64,000 nt of DNA from Prosthecochloris ethylica (GCF_015234275.1 NZ_JADGII010000002.1), one strand, 5' to 3'; counted from the stretch's first letter, positions 34,932-43,525 are shown. The notes: generated from the sequence alone by a model not told the origin. Numbers and translations: made by a program.

Positions 34932-35761
34932 AAAGGATTCCGCCCGACGACATCGACATGCTTCAGCACAAGGTGCTGAGCTTTTATCGTGAACACGGCA
35001 GAGTGTATCCCTGGCGGAAGACCACCGACAGGTATGCCGTGATGGTCAGCGAGATCATGCTTCAGCAGACACAGGCTGATCGCGTTGTCGGCAAGTATCT
35101 TGCCTGGATGGAGCGTTATCCCGATCCCGCTTCCCTTGCGGCCTCATCACTCAAAGAGGTACTCTGCCTCTGGAGCGGTCTTGGCTACAATGCGAGGGGA
35201 GAGCGCCTGCAGCGTGCTGCAGACATCATTCTTCGTGATTTTGACGGCCAGGTTCCCGGAGATCCTGAGCTGCTCATGACGCTTCCGGGAATCGGCCCCT
35301 ACACCAGCCGTTCCATTCCGGTATTTGCAGACAATATGGATATCGCGGCTGTCGATACAAATATCCGCCGCATTCTGATTGTGGAGCTGGGACTTGACGA
35401 ATCAACCGGTCCGAAGCAGCTCATGGATGTTGCCCGGGCAGTGCTGCCGGCAGGCAGGAGCCGTGAGTGGCACAATGCCCTGATGGATTACGGGGCGCTG
35501 GTGCTGACAGCCCGCCGCACGGGGATCCGTCCCGTCACTCGCCAGAGCCGTTTTGAGGGATCGAGGCGGTGGTACCGTTCCCGTATACTGCGTGACCTGC
35601 TCGAGCATGATGGAGGGATGACGACGGAAGAGATCAGCGCGAGGTATGCTGATTGTCCCTATGACCTGGACGGGTTGCTCGATGAGCTGGAAAAAGACCG
35701 GCTGATCGAGCAGGAGGCCCTGCCGGACGATGGAGGAGTCATGGTCAGGGTGAGAGCGTAA
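34928..35761 (+). CDS. MutY-like adenine glycosylase lacking the Fe-S cluster
   Basis: A 277-residue HhH-GPD DNA glycosylase. It keeps the MutY signature MVSEIMLQQTQADRV with the catalytic Glu42, the helix-hairpin-helix LPGIGPYTSRSI (about 119-130) and the catalytic Asp143 in AVDTNIRRIL. The four cysteines that hold the [4Fe-4S] cluster in E. coli MutY align without gaps to Leu193, Ile200, Val203 and Phe209, so the cluster should be absent. The C-terminal Nudix-like domain that recognises 8-oxoG is also missing. It is replaced by about 60 residues that look like a small winged helix. Removal of A opposite 8-oxoG is likely but not certain. Confidence 0.85.
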   Translation: MKRIPPDDIDMLQHKVLSFYREHGRVYPWRKTTDRYAVMVSEIMLQQTQADRVVGKYLAWMERYPDPASLAASSLKEVLCLWSGLGYNARGERLQRAADIILRDFDGQVPGDPELLMTLPGIGPYTSRSIPVFADNMDIAAVDTNIRRILIVELGLDESTGPKQLMDVARAVLPAGRSREWHNALMDYGALVLTARRTGIRPVTRQSRFEGSRRWYRSRILRDLLEHDGGMTTEEISARYADCPYDLDGLLDELEKDRLIEQEALPDDGGVMVRVRA

Positions 35762-35770
35762 GCACCGCTC

Positions 35771-37594
35771 TCACTCAGTATTGTAGACCATGGCGTGGTA
35801 CAGTTCGTCGATCTCCTTGTCGAACGTTGTTGATATAGCTTTTCTTTTCAGTTTCAGGGTCGGGGTCAGAAAGCCGTTTTCGATCGAAAACGGCTGTGCG
35901 ATCAGCAGGAACTTGCGCACTTTCTCATGGGTGGCCAGCTGTCGGGATACGGTCCTGAGAAGGGACTCGAACAGTTTTCTGATCTCCTTGTGCTCCATGA
36001 GCTTCTCGGGCGGGAGTGCCGGGAGTTCTTCCTTCTGAGCATACTGCTGCAGCTGTTCCATATCCGGAACGATGAGGGCGCTCAGAAACGGCCGCTTTTC
36101 GCCGATAACCATGACCTGGTTCACGTACGGGCTTTCGGCAAGCAGGTTTTCAATCGGGAGCGGGGCGATGTTCTTGCCTCCCGAGGTCACGATGATATGC
36201 TTTTTGCGGTCGGTGATTTTCAGGCAGCCGTCTTCGTCCAGTTCCCCGATGTCTCCCGTATGGAACCATCCCCCGGAGATAACCTCGTCTGTGGCATCCT
36301 GATCGTTCCAGTAGCCCTTCATGATGTTTGGTCCCCGGAAGAGAATCTCTCCATCCCGGGCGATACGCAGCTCTACATTGTCGACCACCGGGCCGACCGT
36401 TCCGAATTTGACGTTGTCGGGCCGGTTGACATTGGTGACGGGGGAGGTTTCCGTCAGGCCGTAGCCTTCGAGAATGGTAATGCCGAGAGACTGGAAAAAT
36501 ACCCCAACCTGTGGCGGAAGGGCAGCACCACCGGATACGAAATAGCGCAGATGGCCGCCGAACTTCCTTTTGATTTTGCTGTAGACCAGCTTGTCGGCCA
36601 GCGCATGCTGGAGTGTGAGCAACGACGAGGGGCTGTTCTCCCGTGCGGCTTCATGATACTCTTTCCCCTTGGCTTGTGCCCAGTAAAAGATTTTCTGTTT
36701 TGCCTGGCTTTCCTTCGAGATCTGTTTCATGATGGTCGCCTTCATGCGGTCGAAGAGCCTCGGAACCGTGAAAATGATCGTCGGAGATGCTTCGGTAATA
36801 TTGAGGGAAATGGTTTCAATGCTTTCTGCCAGGTAGATTGATGCCCCGCAGGCGAACAGCAGATAGTACCCGCCGGTCCGTTCATAGGCATGTGAGAGCG
36901 GGAGGAACGACAGGCTTCTGTCCGATTCGTCGAGCCGGATGATGTTCGAGCACGATTTGACGTTTTCACAGATATTGCGGTGTGACAGCATGACACCTTT
37001 CGGCAGTCCTGTTGTGCCGGAGGTATAAATGATCGTTGCGGTGTCGTCAGGCTTGATGATCTGGTAACTGACAAAGTCCGGGCGTTCGGAGAGCAGCCGT
37101 GAGCCGATGTTCTTGGCTGCGCTCAACTCGGTTACTCCTTCAAGTTTCTCCTCCAGCCTGTTCATGACGATGATAAAGCCCAGGTCCGGCAGGTTCTGCC
37201 AGACGGACATGATTTTTCCCAGCTGGAGCATATTCGAGACAATGATGGCCTTCGAGCCGGAATCCCGGAGGATATATTCTATCTGGTTGGGGGGCAGCGA
37301 AGGGTAGAGGGGAACGTCGACAGCTCCTATCGAAAGCACCGCCATGTCGGTGAGGTACCATCCGGGCCGGTTTTCCGACAGGATAGCTACCCGGTCCCCG
37401 GCTTCGATGCCTTTATGACGCAAAAATGCCGAGAGCGACTCGACATCCCTGTGCAGGGAGTCGTACGTGATCGGGGTATAGCGTCCGTTGATTTTTCGTG
37501 CGAGCGGGAACCGGTCGGTACGTCCCTTGTAATGACTGAAAACCTGCGAGAACATCTCGGGCAGGGTTTTAAAATCCGGATAGATAAGTCCCAT
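35771..37594 (-). CDS. Long-chain acyl-CoA synthetase (AMP-forming)
   Basis: A 607-residue ANL-family enzyme that activates fatty acids through acyl-AMP to acyl-CoA. The P-loop-like TIIYTSGTTGLPKGVMLSHRN (about 175), ILEGYGLTETSPVTN (about 385) and the hinge GWFHTGDIGELDEDGCLKITDRKKHIIVTSGGKNIAP (about 475-510) are clear. The frame is open to 37735, but ATG 37594 gives the family start (MGLIYPDFKTLPEMFSQV); the extra 47 residues are unlike family members. Divergent from the surface-sugar operon. Fatty-acid recycling into lipids is the likely role. Confidence 0.9.
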   Translation of the reverse strand: MGLIYPDFKTLPEMFSQVFSHYKGRTDRFPLARKINGRYTPITYDSLHRDVESLSAFLRHKGIEAGDRVAILSENRPGWYLTDMAVLSIGAVDVPLYPSLPPNQIEYILRDSGSKAIIVSNMLQLGKIMSVWQNLPDLGFIIVMNRLEEKLEGVTELSAAKNIGSRLLSERPDFVSYQIIKPDDTATIIYTSGTTGLPKGVMLSHRNICENVKSCSNIIRLDESDRSLSFLPLSHAYERTGGYYLLFACGASIYLAESIETISLNITEASPTIIFTVPRLFDRMKATIMKQISKESQAKQKIFYWAQAKGKEYHEAARENSPSSLLTLQHALADKLVYSKIKRKFGGHLRYFVSGGAALPPQVGVFFQSLGITILEGYGLTETSPVTNVNRPDNVKFGTVGPVVDNVELRIARDGEILFRGPNIMKGYWNDQDATDEVISGGWFHTGDIGELDEDGCLKITDRKKHIIVTSGGKNIAPLPIENLLAESPYVNQVMVIGEKRPFLSALIVPDMEQLQQYAQKEELPALPPEKLMEHKEIRKLFESLLRTVSRQLATHEKVRKFLLIAQPFSIENGFLTPTLKLKRKAISTTFDKEIDELYHAMVYNTE

Positions 37595-37830
37595 AAGCCT
37601 CAGGCGGATTGATAGTGTCTCCAATAAACGATGCAACCGCGCTGGAGTCGTCAACGGCCATGCCCGTCCGGTTGTGATGGAGGACAACAGGCTTTCAGCA
37701 CTGGATCGACCGCGCATAAACTGAATATTTAACAATAGTTTGCTATCTTTGCAAGTTGTTGTTACAGCTTCTCCGCCATTCGTTGCGGCTGCAGCGTTGT
37801 GGCATGTGTGATCTCACAGGTATACGGGCA

Positions 37831-38901
37831 ATGCGCAAACCTCATGCTCCATCTCTCTCCGGGATAGCCGGTTATGTCGGGCTTTTTTCGGGCCTGGCCC
37901 TTCTCTTCTGGCTGTTTGTTCGCGTCGATATTGCCGCTTCATATGCACTGGTTCTCGACATCGGCTGGCTGTCTCTGCTGGTTCTTCTGCCGTACGGCGG
38001 CCTGCATCTCTTCGAGACTCTGGGGTGGGCCAGGCTGATGCCGGTTCTGCATGCCGGGCGTTCTTTCCGCAAACTCTTCGGGGTTCAGCTGAGTACGGAA
38101 ACCCTCTCGATGACCGTTCCTGCCGGTGTGGCTCTCGGGGAGCCTCTCCGTCCATGGCTGTGCCGGCGTGTGCTCAACATTGCTCTCCCCGTGGGAATTG
38201 CCGGTGTGGCTGTGCGCAAGCTCGTGCTCGGCCTCAGCCAGGGCATCTACAGCCTGGCTGCAGCTGTGTGGGGGTTTTCATTTCTCGAGGAGGTTTCGCA
38301 CCGGGTGATCGGTGTCGGCGGGCTCGGCTGGATGGTGGTCGCTGCTGCCGGATGCATAACGATCCTGTTTGCCCTGTTGATTTTCATGCTGTTGAACGGT
38401 TCTGCCGCACGCTGGCTTCACCGGGTTCTGATGGGGCTGGCCATGAAGAGGGTGCGCTCCTGGCTGCTGGAAAAAGAGCGCTCCTTTCATGAAACCGATC
38501 ATGAACTGAGTCGTTTGAGGGCCCATGCTGGCAGCATTCTCGGGACTTCCGTGCTACTCTATACGCTTTCATGGATGATGCTTCCACTCGAAGCGTGGCT
38601 GATTCTCCGGCTGCTTGGCGCTGAGGTGTCTTTCCCCGAGGCGTTTGCGCTCGATACGGCACTGACACTCATGCGTTCCGTCGTGTTTTTTATTCCTTCC
38701 GGTCTCGGGATCCAGGATTTTGGGTATCTTGCTTTTTTCAGGGCTATGGATATGAGTGATTACCTGGTGACTGGCGGTGCATTCGTGCTTCTGCGGCGGT
38801 TCAAAGAGCTGCTCTGGTACTTCGTTGGCTATGTCCAGCTTGTTCTGCAGGGTATCCGTCCGTCGGATGCCAGAAGTCTTTCGGGAAATGCGGTAAGCTG
38901 A
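37831..38901 (+). CDS. Multi-pass membrane protein, LPG synthase/flippase-like
   Basis: About 356 residues with seven or eight hydrophobic helices. The pattern is that of the UPF0104/lysylphosphatidylglycerol synthase transmembrane family: VQLSTETLSMTVPAGVALGEPLRPWLC near 90 and SVVFFIPSGLGIQDFGYLAFF near 300. Members flip or modify membrane lipids, often beside polysaccharide genes. ATG 37831 was chosen; ATG 37804 or TTG 37756 are possible. Its stop overlaps the next gene by one base, making it the first gene of a five-gene run. Confidence 0.8.
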   Translation: MRKPHAPSLSGIAGYVGLFSGLALLFWLFVRVDIAASYALVLDIGWLSLLVLLPYGGLHLFETLGWARLMPVLHAGRSFRKLFGVQLSTETLSMTVPAGVALGEPLRPWLCRRVLNIALPVGIAGVAVRKLVLGLSQGIYSLAAAVWGFSFLEEVSHRVIGVGGLGWMVVAAAGCITILFALLIFMLLNGSAARWLHRVLMGLAMKRVRSWLLEKERSFHETDHELSRLRAHAGSILGTSVLLYTLSWMMLPLEAWLILRLLGAEVSFPEAFALDTALTLMRSVVFFIPSGLGIQDFGYLAFFRAMDMSDYLVTGGAFVLLRRFKELLWYFVGYVQLVLQGIRPSDARSLSGNAVS

Positions 38902-39857
38902 TGTCAAAAAAAATTCTCTTTATCGGCGGTTCGATCAACCAGACCACCCAGATGCTGCAGATAGCGGGAGAACTGCAGGAATACGAGTGTTTTTTTTCAC
39001 CTTTTTATGATGACGGGCTGCTCGGAAAGGCTGCGCGCAGGGGGCTGCTCGAATTTTCCATTATGGGCAACGAGCGCGCCAGGCAGGCCTGTCGGCTGTT
39101 TGACGAAAACGGAGTCCGTGTCGACAGGGGGGGAACCCGGCATGCCTATGACCTGGTGGTGACCGGCACAGATCTCGTTGTTCCCCGTAACATCAGGAAC
39201 CGCAACATTGTGCTTGTCCAGGAAGGCATGACGGAGCCTGAAACGTTCTTCTACCATCTTGCACGGCGTTTCCGGCGGGTTCCCCGCTGGATTGCCGGAA
39301 CCGCGACGACCGGGTTGTCGCATGCCTACCGGAAATTCTGTGTCGCCAGTTACGGGTACCGTGATCTCTTTATCCGCAAGGGTGTCGATGAGCGGAAGAT
39401 CGAGGTGACCAGCATTCCGAACTTTGATGACTGCGCACGGTTCTTCGACAATTCGTTTCCCTATCGTGACTACGTGCTGGTCTGCACATCGGACAATCGT
39501 GAGACATTCATTTACGAAAACAGGATACACAATATCAGGACCTACCTGGATATGGCTGGCGGACGCCGTCTGCTCTTCAAGCTGCATCCCAATGAGGATG
39601 CCGCCAGGGCACTGAGGGAGATCAGGACGCATGCTCCCGGCAGCCTGGTGTTCGGCGGGGGGAATACGGGCGAGATGATCGCCAACTCCGCGATGATGAT
39701 TGCGCAGTATTCATCGACCATTCTGGTTGGTTCGGCGCTCGGCAAAAAGGTACACAGCAGTATCGACCCTGAGTTGCTCGAGGCACTGACCCCCCTGCAG
39801 AACCGCCGTGCAGCGCATCATATCGCACGTGTCTGCCGCGAGGTGATCGATGGATGA
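38901..39857 (+). CDS. Putative GT-B-like transferase of the surface-sugar operon
   Basis: A 318-residue protein without signal or membrane helices. Near the C-terminus it has LLFKLHPNED (about 225) and MIAQYSSTILVGSALGKKVHS (about 270). This HP motif plus serine-rich motif is the layout seen in GT-B enzymes such as polysialyltransferases and CDP-glycerol glycerophosphotransferases. The N-terminus ILFIGGSINQTTQMLQIA resembles a nucleotide-binding start. Placed directly before a CMP-sugar synthetase, it may be the transferase that uses the CMP-sugar; this is inference. It overlaps the next gene by eight bases. Confidence 0.65.
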   Translation: MSKKILFIGGSINQTTQMLQIAGELQEYECFFSPFYDDGLLGKAARRGLLEFSIMGNERARQACRLFDENGVRVDRGGTRHAYDLVVTGTDLVVPRNIRNRNIVLVQEGMTEPETFFYHLARRFRRVPRWIAGTATTGLSHAYRKFCVASYGYRDLFIRKGVDERKIEVTSIPNFDDCARFFDNSFPYRDYVLVCTSDNRETFIYENRIHNIRTYLDMAGGRRLLFKLHPNEDAARALREIRTHAPGSLVFGGGNTGEMIANSAMMIAQYSSTILVGSALGKKVHSSIDPELLEALTPLQNRRAAHHIARVCREVIDG

Positions 39858-40560
39858 ACGAAGCACACAGGCGGACCGCATGGTGGCCGTCATTCCCGCA
39901 AGGGGGGGATCGAAAGGCCTGCCGGGCAAAAATATACATCCCGTTGCCGGTAAACCCCTGATTGCCTGGAGTATTCTCCAGGCGGCGGCGGCTGAAGGGG
40001 TGGAAGACGTGTTTGTTTCGACCGACAGCCCCTCTATTGCCGCTGTGGCCGAAGAGTACGGGGCTCGGGTGATCACGAGACCCGCAGTTCTTTCCACAGA
40101 CCTCGCAAGTTCTGAAGGGGCGCTGCTCCATGCACTTGACCAGATCGGTGAGCGGTATGGGCTCGATACACGGTATGCGGTATTTCTGCAGGCGACCTCT
40201 CCACTGCGACTTCCCGGCGATATCGATGCCGCTCTCGCTCGATTCCGTTCTGAAGGGGCCGATTCACTGATATCGGTTACGCGTGCCGATGATCTGACGC
40301 TCTGGGAAGCACACGAGGGGAAGTGGAGAAGCGTAAATTTCGATTACCGTAACCGGGGTATGCGCCAGGACCGGCCTCGGCAGTATATCGAAAACGGTTC
40401 TATTTACATTGTTTCCCGGGACGTGCTCCGACAGACGGCCAACAGGATCGGCCAGCGGCTTGCGGTGTACTGTATGGAGTTCTGGCAGACCTGGGAGATC
40501 GATACTGTTGCAGAGGTCGAACTGGTTGAATATTTCATGCGAAAAAAACTCGATATCTGA
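39850..40560 (+). CDS. CMP-sugar synthetase, acylneuraminate cytidylyltransferase family
   Basis: A 236-residue NeuA-class nucleotidyltransferase. The CTP-binding start is VIPARGGSKGLPGKNIHPVAGKPL (about 13-36), with FLQATSPLRLPGDIDAA (about 115) and QYIENGSIYIVSR (about 178). It is closer to NeuA/CMP-sialate synthetases than to KdsB, which reads IPARYxSTRLPGKPL. The product should be a CMP-activated ulosonic acid (sialic-, legionaminic- or Kdo-like). Followed after 37 bases by an alcohol dehydrogenase and then an aminotransferase, both suited to amino-ulosonic acid synthesis. Confidence 0.88.
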   Translation: MDERSTQADRMVAVIPARGGSKGLPGKNIHPVAGKPLIAWSILQAAAAEGVEDVFVSTDSPSIAAVAEEYGARVITRPAVLSTDLASSEGALLHALDQIGERYGLDTRYAVFLQATSPLRLPGDIDAALARFRSEGADSLISVTRADDLTLWEAHEGKWRSVNFDYRNRGMRQDRPRQYIENGSIYIVSRDVLRQTANRIGQRLAVYCMEFWQTWEIDTVAEVELVEYFMRKKLDI

Positions 40561-40597
40561 ACGTTCACGTTTTTTCTCACACCAAAAAACAGCAGTG

Positions 40598-41728
40598 ATG
40601 AATTTTTTTCTCAATACCGATATCGTCCTGGAACTCGGCGCGGCACAGAAGCTGCCCGAGTATATCCGGGAGGCCGGGTTCAGCAGGCCGGGTATTCTCT
40701 ATGATGCCGTTCTTGATGAAGATCGTTACGCAACGCAGGTGTTCGATGCCGTTCGGCGTGACCTGCCTGATGCCAGGCTCCACCCATGCAGCTGCAAGGG
40801 CGAGCCGACCTATGCGTACCTTGAATCTGTTGCCGAACAGATGCGTTCCTTCGGTCCTGACGGTATGGTGGGGATCGGGGGAGGCAGCGTCATGGACCTG
40901 GCCAAAGGGGTGGCGCTCCTGCAGACCAACCGCGTGAAGGCATTGTCGCTGAAGGGCTTTCCCGAAAATATTTCACCTCCTCTCGGGGTCATTACCGTTC
41001 CGTCACTGCTGGGCAGCGGTGCAGAGGTAAGTTACAACGCGGTATTTATCGACGAGGATGAAGAGCGGAAGCTCGGCATCAACAGCCGGATGAACTTCCC
41101 GGTCCGTTCGGTGATCGATCCCCGTCTTTCCATGGGGGCTCCGATGGAGAGTGTCATCAGCTCTGCAATGGACAGCCTCGTGCACTGTGTTGACAGTTTC
41201 GGTTCCGTGCGCCATACCGATCTCAGCAGAATGTTTTCCGTCGAGGGGTTTCTGCGGACGTTCTATGCGCTTCGCCAGGGACAGCTCGATCGTGCCGAGT
41301 CCCGGATTGACCTTGCGCTGGGAAGTATCTGCGGCACGGTGGCACTGATGAATTCCGGGGATGGGCCGACCAACGGTTTTGCGTATTATCTCGGTGTGCA
41401 GCGTGGAATTCCCCATGGTATGGCCGGTGCTGTTTTTCTCCGTGAAGTGATGAGCTACAATGTCTCGCAGGGGTATGACAAGTACGCGGTTCTCAATCCC
41501 ATGCACGAAACCGGCTCTCCACATCAGAGTGCTCTGCAGCTGCTCGAGCAGCTCGACGAACTCTACCGCCAGCTTGAAATTCCCGATCTCGCAGCCTGCG
41601 GTTATAGCGCTGAAACCGCCGATACGTTCGTTCGCGGGGCAGCAGACGCTCTTCAGGGATCGTTTGCCGGAAATCCGGTTCCGTTTACGGTGGAATCAGC
41701 CCGTGAAGTCGTGGGCAGACTGTTGTAA
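40598..41728 (+). CDS. Iron-type alcohol dehydrogenase, KdnB-like
   Basis: A 376-residue group III (dehydroquinate synthase-like) dehydrogenase. The NAD(P)-binding GIGGGSVMDLAKGVAL is near residue 90. Metal ligands are expected among the Asp in SAMDSLVHCVDSFGSV, that motif's His, and the C-terminal histidines in RGIPHGMAGAVF. Its neighbours suggest a KdnB-like role: oxidising the terminal hydroxyl of a ulosonic acid so that the next gene can aminate it. ATG 40598 was chosen; the frame is open upstream into the synthetase gene but out of family range. Confidence 0.82.
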   Translation: MNFFLNTDIVLELGAAQKLPEYIREAGFSRPGILYDAVLDEDRYATQVFDAVRRDLPDARLHPCSCKGEPTYAYLESVAEQMRSFGPDGMVGIGGGSVMDLAKGVALLQTNRVKALSLKGFPENISPPLGVITVPSLLGSGAEVSYNAVFIDEDEERKLGINSRMNFPVRSVIDPRLSMGAPMESVISSAMDSLVHCVDSFGSVRHTDLSRMFSVEGFLRTFYALRQGQLDRAESRIDLALGSICGTVALMNSGDGPTNGFAYYLGVQRGIPHGMAGAVFLREVMSYNVSQGYDKYAVLNPMHETGSPHQSALQLLEQLDELYRQLEIPDLAACGYSAETADTFVRGAADALQGSFAGNPVPFTVESAREVVGRLL

Positions 41729-41750
41729 AGGTATCTGTCAACCAATTCAC

Positions 41751-41757
41751 AAGGAGG
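41751..41757 (+). promoter_or_regulatory. Strong ribosome binding site
   Basis: AAGGAGG stands seven bases before the ATG at 41765. It is the clearest Shine-Dalgarno site of this operon and fixes the aminotransferase start. Confidence 0.85.
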
Positions 41758-41764
41758 TTTTTGT

Positions 41765-42925
41765 ATGCCAGGAGCTGAACTGATCGGCCATGAGGAGTTA
41801 GCTGAAATTCAGCGGCTGTTCGATGCCCGACACGTCAATCTGTACCGCTATGGACCCGGAAATTTCACGGCCCGTGAGCTCGAAGCCCGTTTTGCGGAGG
41901 TCATGGGCGTCCGCTACGCTCATGCAGTTTCATCCGGCACGGCCGCTATTCACTGTGCACTGGCGGCTGCCGGTGTCGGTCCCGGCGACGAGGTGATCAT
42001 TACCGCATGGACGTTTATCGCACCGGTCGAGGCTATCAGTGCGCTTGGAGCGGTTCCGGTTCCGGTAGAGATTGACGAAACCTACCATCTTGATCCTCAG
42101 GAGGTGGAAAGAGCTGTCACCGGGCGGACGAAGGCTGTGGTGGCTGTACCGATGTGGGCTCCACCCAGGATGGATGAACTTGCAGAGGTCTGCAGACGTC
42201 ATGAGCTCGTGCTGATTGAAGATGCCGCGCAGGCCCTCGGGGCGAGCTACAAGGGGCGCAAGCTGGGTACCATCGGGCGCGTGGGATCGTTTTCGTTCGA
42301 TGCGGGCAAAACGCTGCATACCGGTGAAGGGGGGATGGTCATTACCGATGACCGTGACATGTATGACCGGGTAGCGGAGTTTTCAGATCATGGTCATATG
42401 CATCTTGAGGGCCTGCCACGGGGAAAAGATCCCCGGAGAGCACGAGGCCTCAATTATCGGATGAGTGAACTGACCGCAGCTGTCGGTCTTGCCCAGCTCG
42501 GCAGGATGGACATGATTCTCGAACGTTCCCGGCAGCACAAACGGCAGCTGAAAGACCGCATTGCTCACCTCGAGGAGCTTTCGTTCCGCGTGTTCAGCGA
42601 TGAAGACGGCGCCCAGGGAGATACGCTGATATTTGCGGTAGAGAATCGCGAGGCTGCACTGCGCTTCGAGCAGGACCTGCTGGAAAGGGGGATCGGGACC
42701 AAGATTCTGCCAGAAGCGTTCGAGTGGCATTTTGCAGGAGCGTGGGAGCACCTGCTGCCGTGCTATGACCGCTACAGGGGAAAGGACCTGAAGCGGTTAT
42801 GGCCAAAAACCCTCGGGCTGCTTGAACGGACTATCTGCCTCAATATTCCTGTGCTGATGAGTGAGGAGGATATTGAAAAAACGGCCGAGGCCATCATGTA
42901 CGCAACGAGCCGCATCTCACGGTAG
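41765..42925 (+). CDS. DegT/DnrJ/EryC1 aminotransferase, KdnA-like
   Basis: A 386-residue PLP sugar aminotransferase. It shows VSSGTAAIHCALAAAGVGPGDEVII (about 58), the EDAAQALGASYKG segment (about 157) and the PLP lysine in SFSFDAGKTLHTGEGGMV (about 182). Compared from memory with KdnA of Shewanella, which makes 8-amino-Kdo, it shares the MPGxEL start, an RY(N/G) segment near residue 30, SDHGHxH and a late WH pair. It probably aminates the aldehyde made by the preceding dehydrogenase. Last gene of the operon; a strong terminator follows 21 bases later. Confidence 0.88.
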   Translation: MPGAELIGHEELAEIQRLFDARHVNLYRYGPGNFTARELEARFAEVMGVRYAHAVSSGTAAIHCALAAAGVGPGDEVIITAWTFIAPVEAISALGAVPVPVEIDETYHLDPQEVERAVTGRTKAVVAVPMWAPPRMDELAEVCRRHELVLIEDAAQALGASYKGRKLGTIGRVGSFSFDAGKTLHTGEGGMVITDDRDMYDRVAEFSDHGHMHLEGLPRGKDPRRARGLNYRMSELTAAVGLAQLGRMDMILERSRQHKRQLKDRIAHLEELSFRVFSDEDGAQGDTLIFAVENREAALRFEQDLLERGIGTKILPEAFEWHFAGAWEHLLPCYDRYRGKDLKRLWPKTLGLLERTICLNIPVLMSEEDIEKTAEAIMYATSRISR

Positions 42926-42946
42926 GGCAGTTCTTTCGGGAAAATC

Positions 42947-42983
42947 AAAAAAGCCGTCCTTCTGTTTCAGAAGGACGGCTTTT
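42947..42983. terminator. Bidirectional terminator between sugar operon and tRNA-Cys
   Basis: A 17-bp stem (CCGTCCTTCTG and its complement, with A/T flanks) and a 3-base loop carry an A-run on one side and a T-run on the other. It can stop transcription from the sugar operon on the plus strand and from the tRNA/ParA side on the minus strand. Confidence 0.93.
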
Positions 42984-42994
42984 CGCTCTGGTTG

Positions 42995-43065
42995 AGGCGA
43001 AGAGCGGATTCGAACCGCTGTAGAAGGTTTTGCAGACCTCTGCCTAGCCACTCGGCCACTTCGCC
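42995..43065 (-). tRNA. tRNA-Cys (GCA)
   Basis: On the minus strand a full cloverleaf can be drawn: acceptor GGCGAAG with CTTCGCC, D arm GCCGAGTGGCTAGGC, and anticodon loop CTGCAAA with anticodon GCA. The T arm is AGCGGTTCGAATCCGCT. The discriminator is U, as expected for tRNA-Cys. The 3' CCA is not encoded (CAA follows). It lies 70 bases beyond the ribbon-helix-helix gene and just before the terminator, so it may be on the same transcript. Confidence 0.97.
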
Positions 43066-43134
43066 GTTTGTCAATGGGGAATAAATGTAATAAAAAGAAC
43101 CGATTCTGCAAATCTTTTCTTCCCTTCAGAGAGG

Positions 43135-43458
43135 TTACGCCGAGGAGCCCTCGTTCTGTTTCCTGTATTCGCTGCAGGCCGTACTGACCAGTGCGTCACC
43201 TTTTCTGGCTATCAGTTCCTGCATGGCTTCCTCGAGTACATCCTTGATCTTTTTTCGTTCCCAGTACGCCAGGGCTCTCATGGTTTCCAGGGTGTCATGA
43301 TTGATGACGAACGAGGCTACGGTCGTTTGCGACGGCTGTTGTTTTCTGGGGCGTCCCGGGCCTGCGGATTTTCGCTCATCGCTTGTTTCGTTCTGTTCGG
43401 AAGCCGTGCCTCCCAGCAGGCTGTTGATTCCTCCGGAAAAACTTTTTTTTCTGGCCAT
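43135..43458 (-). CDS. Small ribbon-helix-helix partner of ParA
   Basis: A 107-residue protein. The basic N-terminus (ARKKSFSGGINSLLGG, then a disordered Ser/Lys/Gln/Pro stretch) is followed by TVASFVINHDTLETMRALAYWERKKIKDVLEEAMQEL, read here as a beta strand and two helices of the MetJ/Arc type. Small proteins of this layout next to ParA act as centromere-binding adaptors and repressors in place of ParB. The frame is open upstream, but ATG 43458 has an AGGA ribosome site and gives the natural start. It is 61 bases downstream of the ParA gene. Confidence 0.8.
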   Translation of the reverse strand: MARKKSFSGGINSLLGGTASEQNETSDERKSAGPGRPRKQQPSQTTVASFVINHDTLETMRALAYWERKKIKDVLEEAMQELIARKGDALVSTACSEYRKQNEGSSA

Positions 43459-43486
43459 AAGATGGTCCTGACTCCTGCTCTCGTTG

Positions 43487-43525
43487 TTATTCTTGTTTCT
43501 TGTAATATAAGTATTATTCTTATTT
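43487..43525. repeat. Direct repeat between ParA and its partner gene
   Basis: TTATTCTTGTTT at 43487-43498 and TTATTCTTATTT at 43514-43525 differ at one base and are 27 bases apart, about two and a half helical turns. The second overlaps the ParA stop codon. They could be binding sites for the ribbon-helix-helix protein (operator or centromere), but two copies only and low complexity make this weak. Confidence 0.35.
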
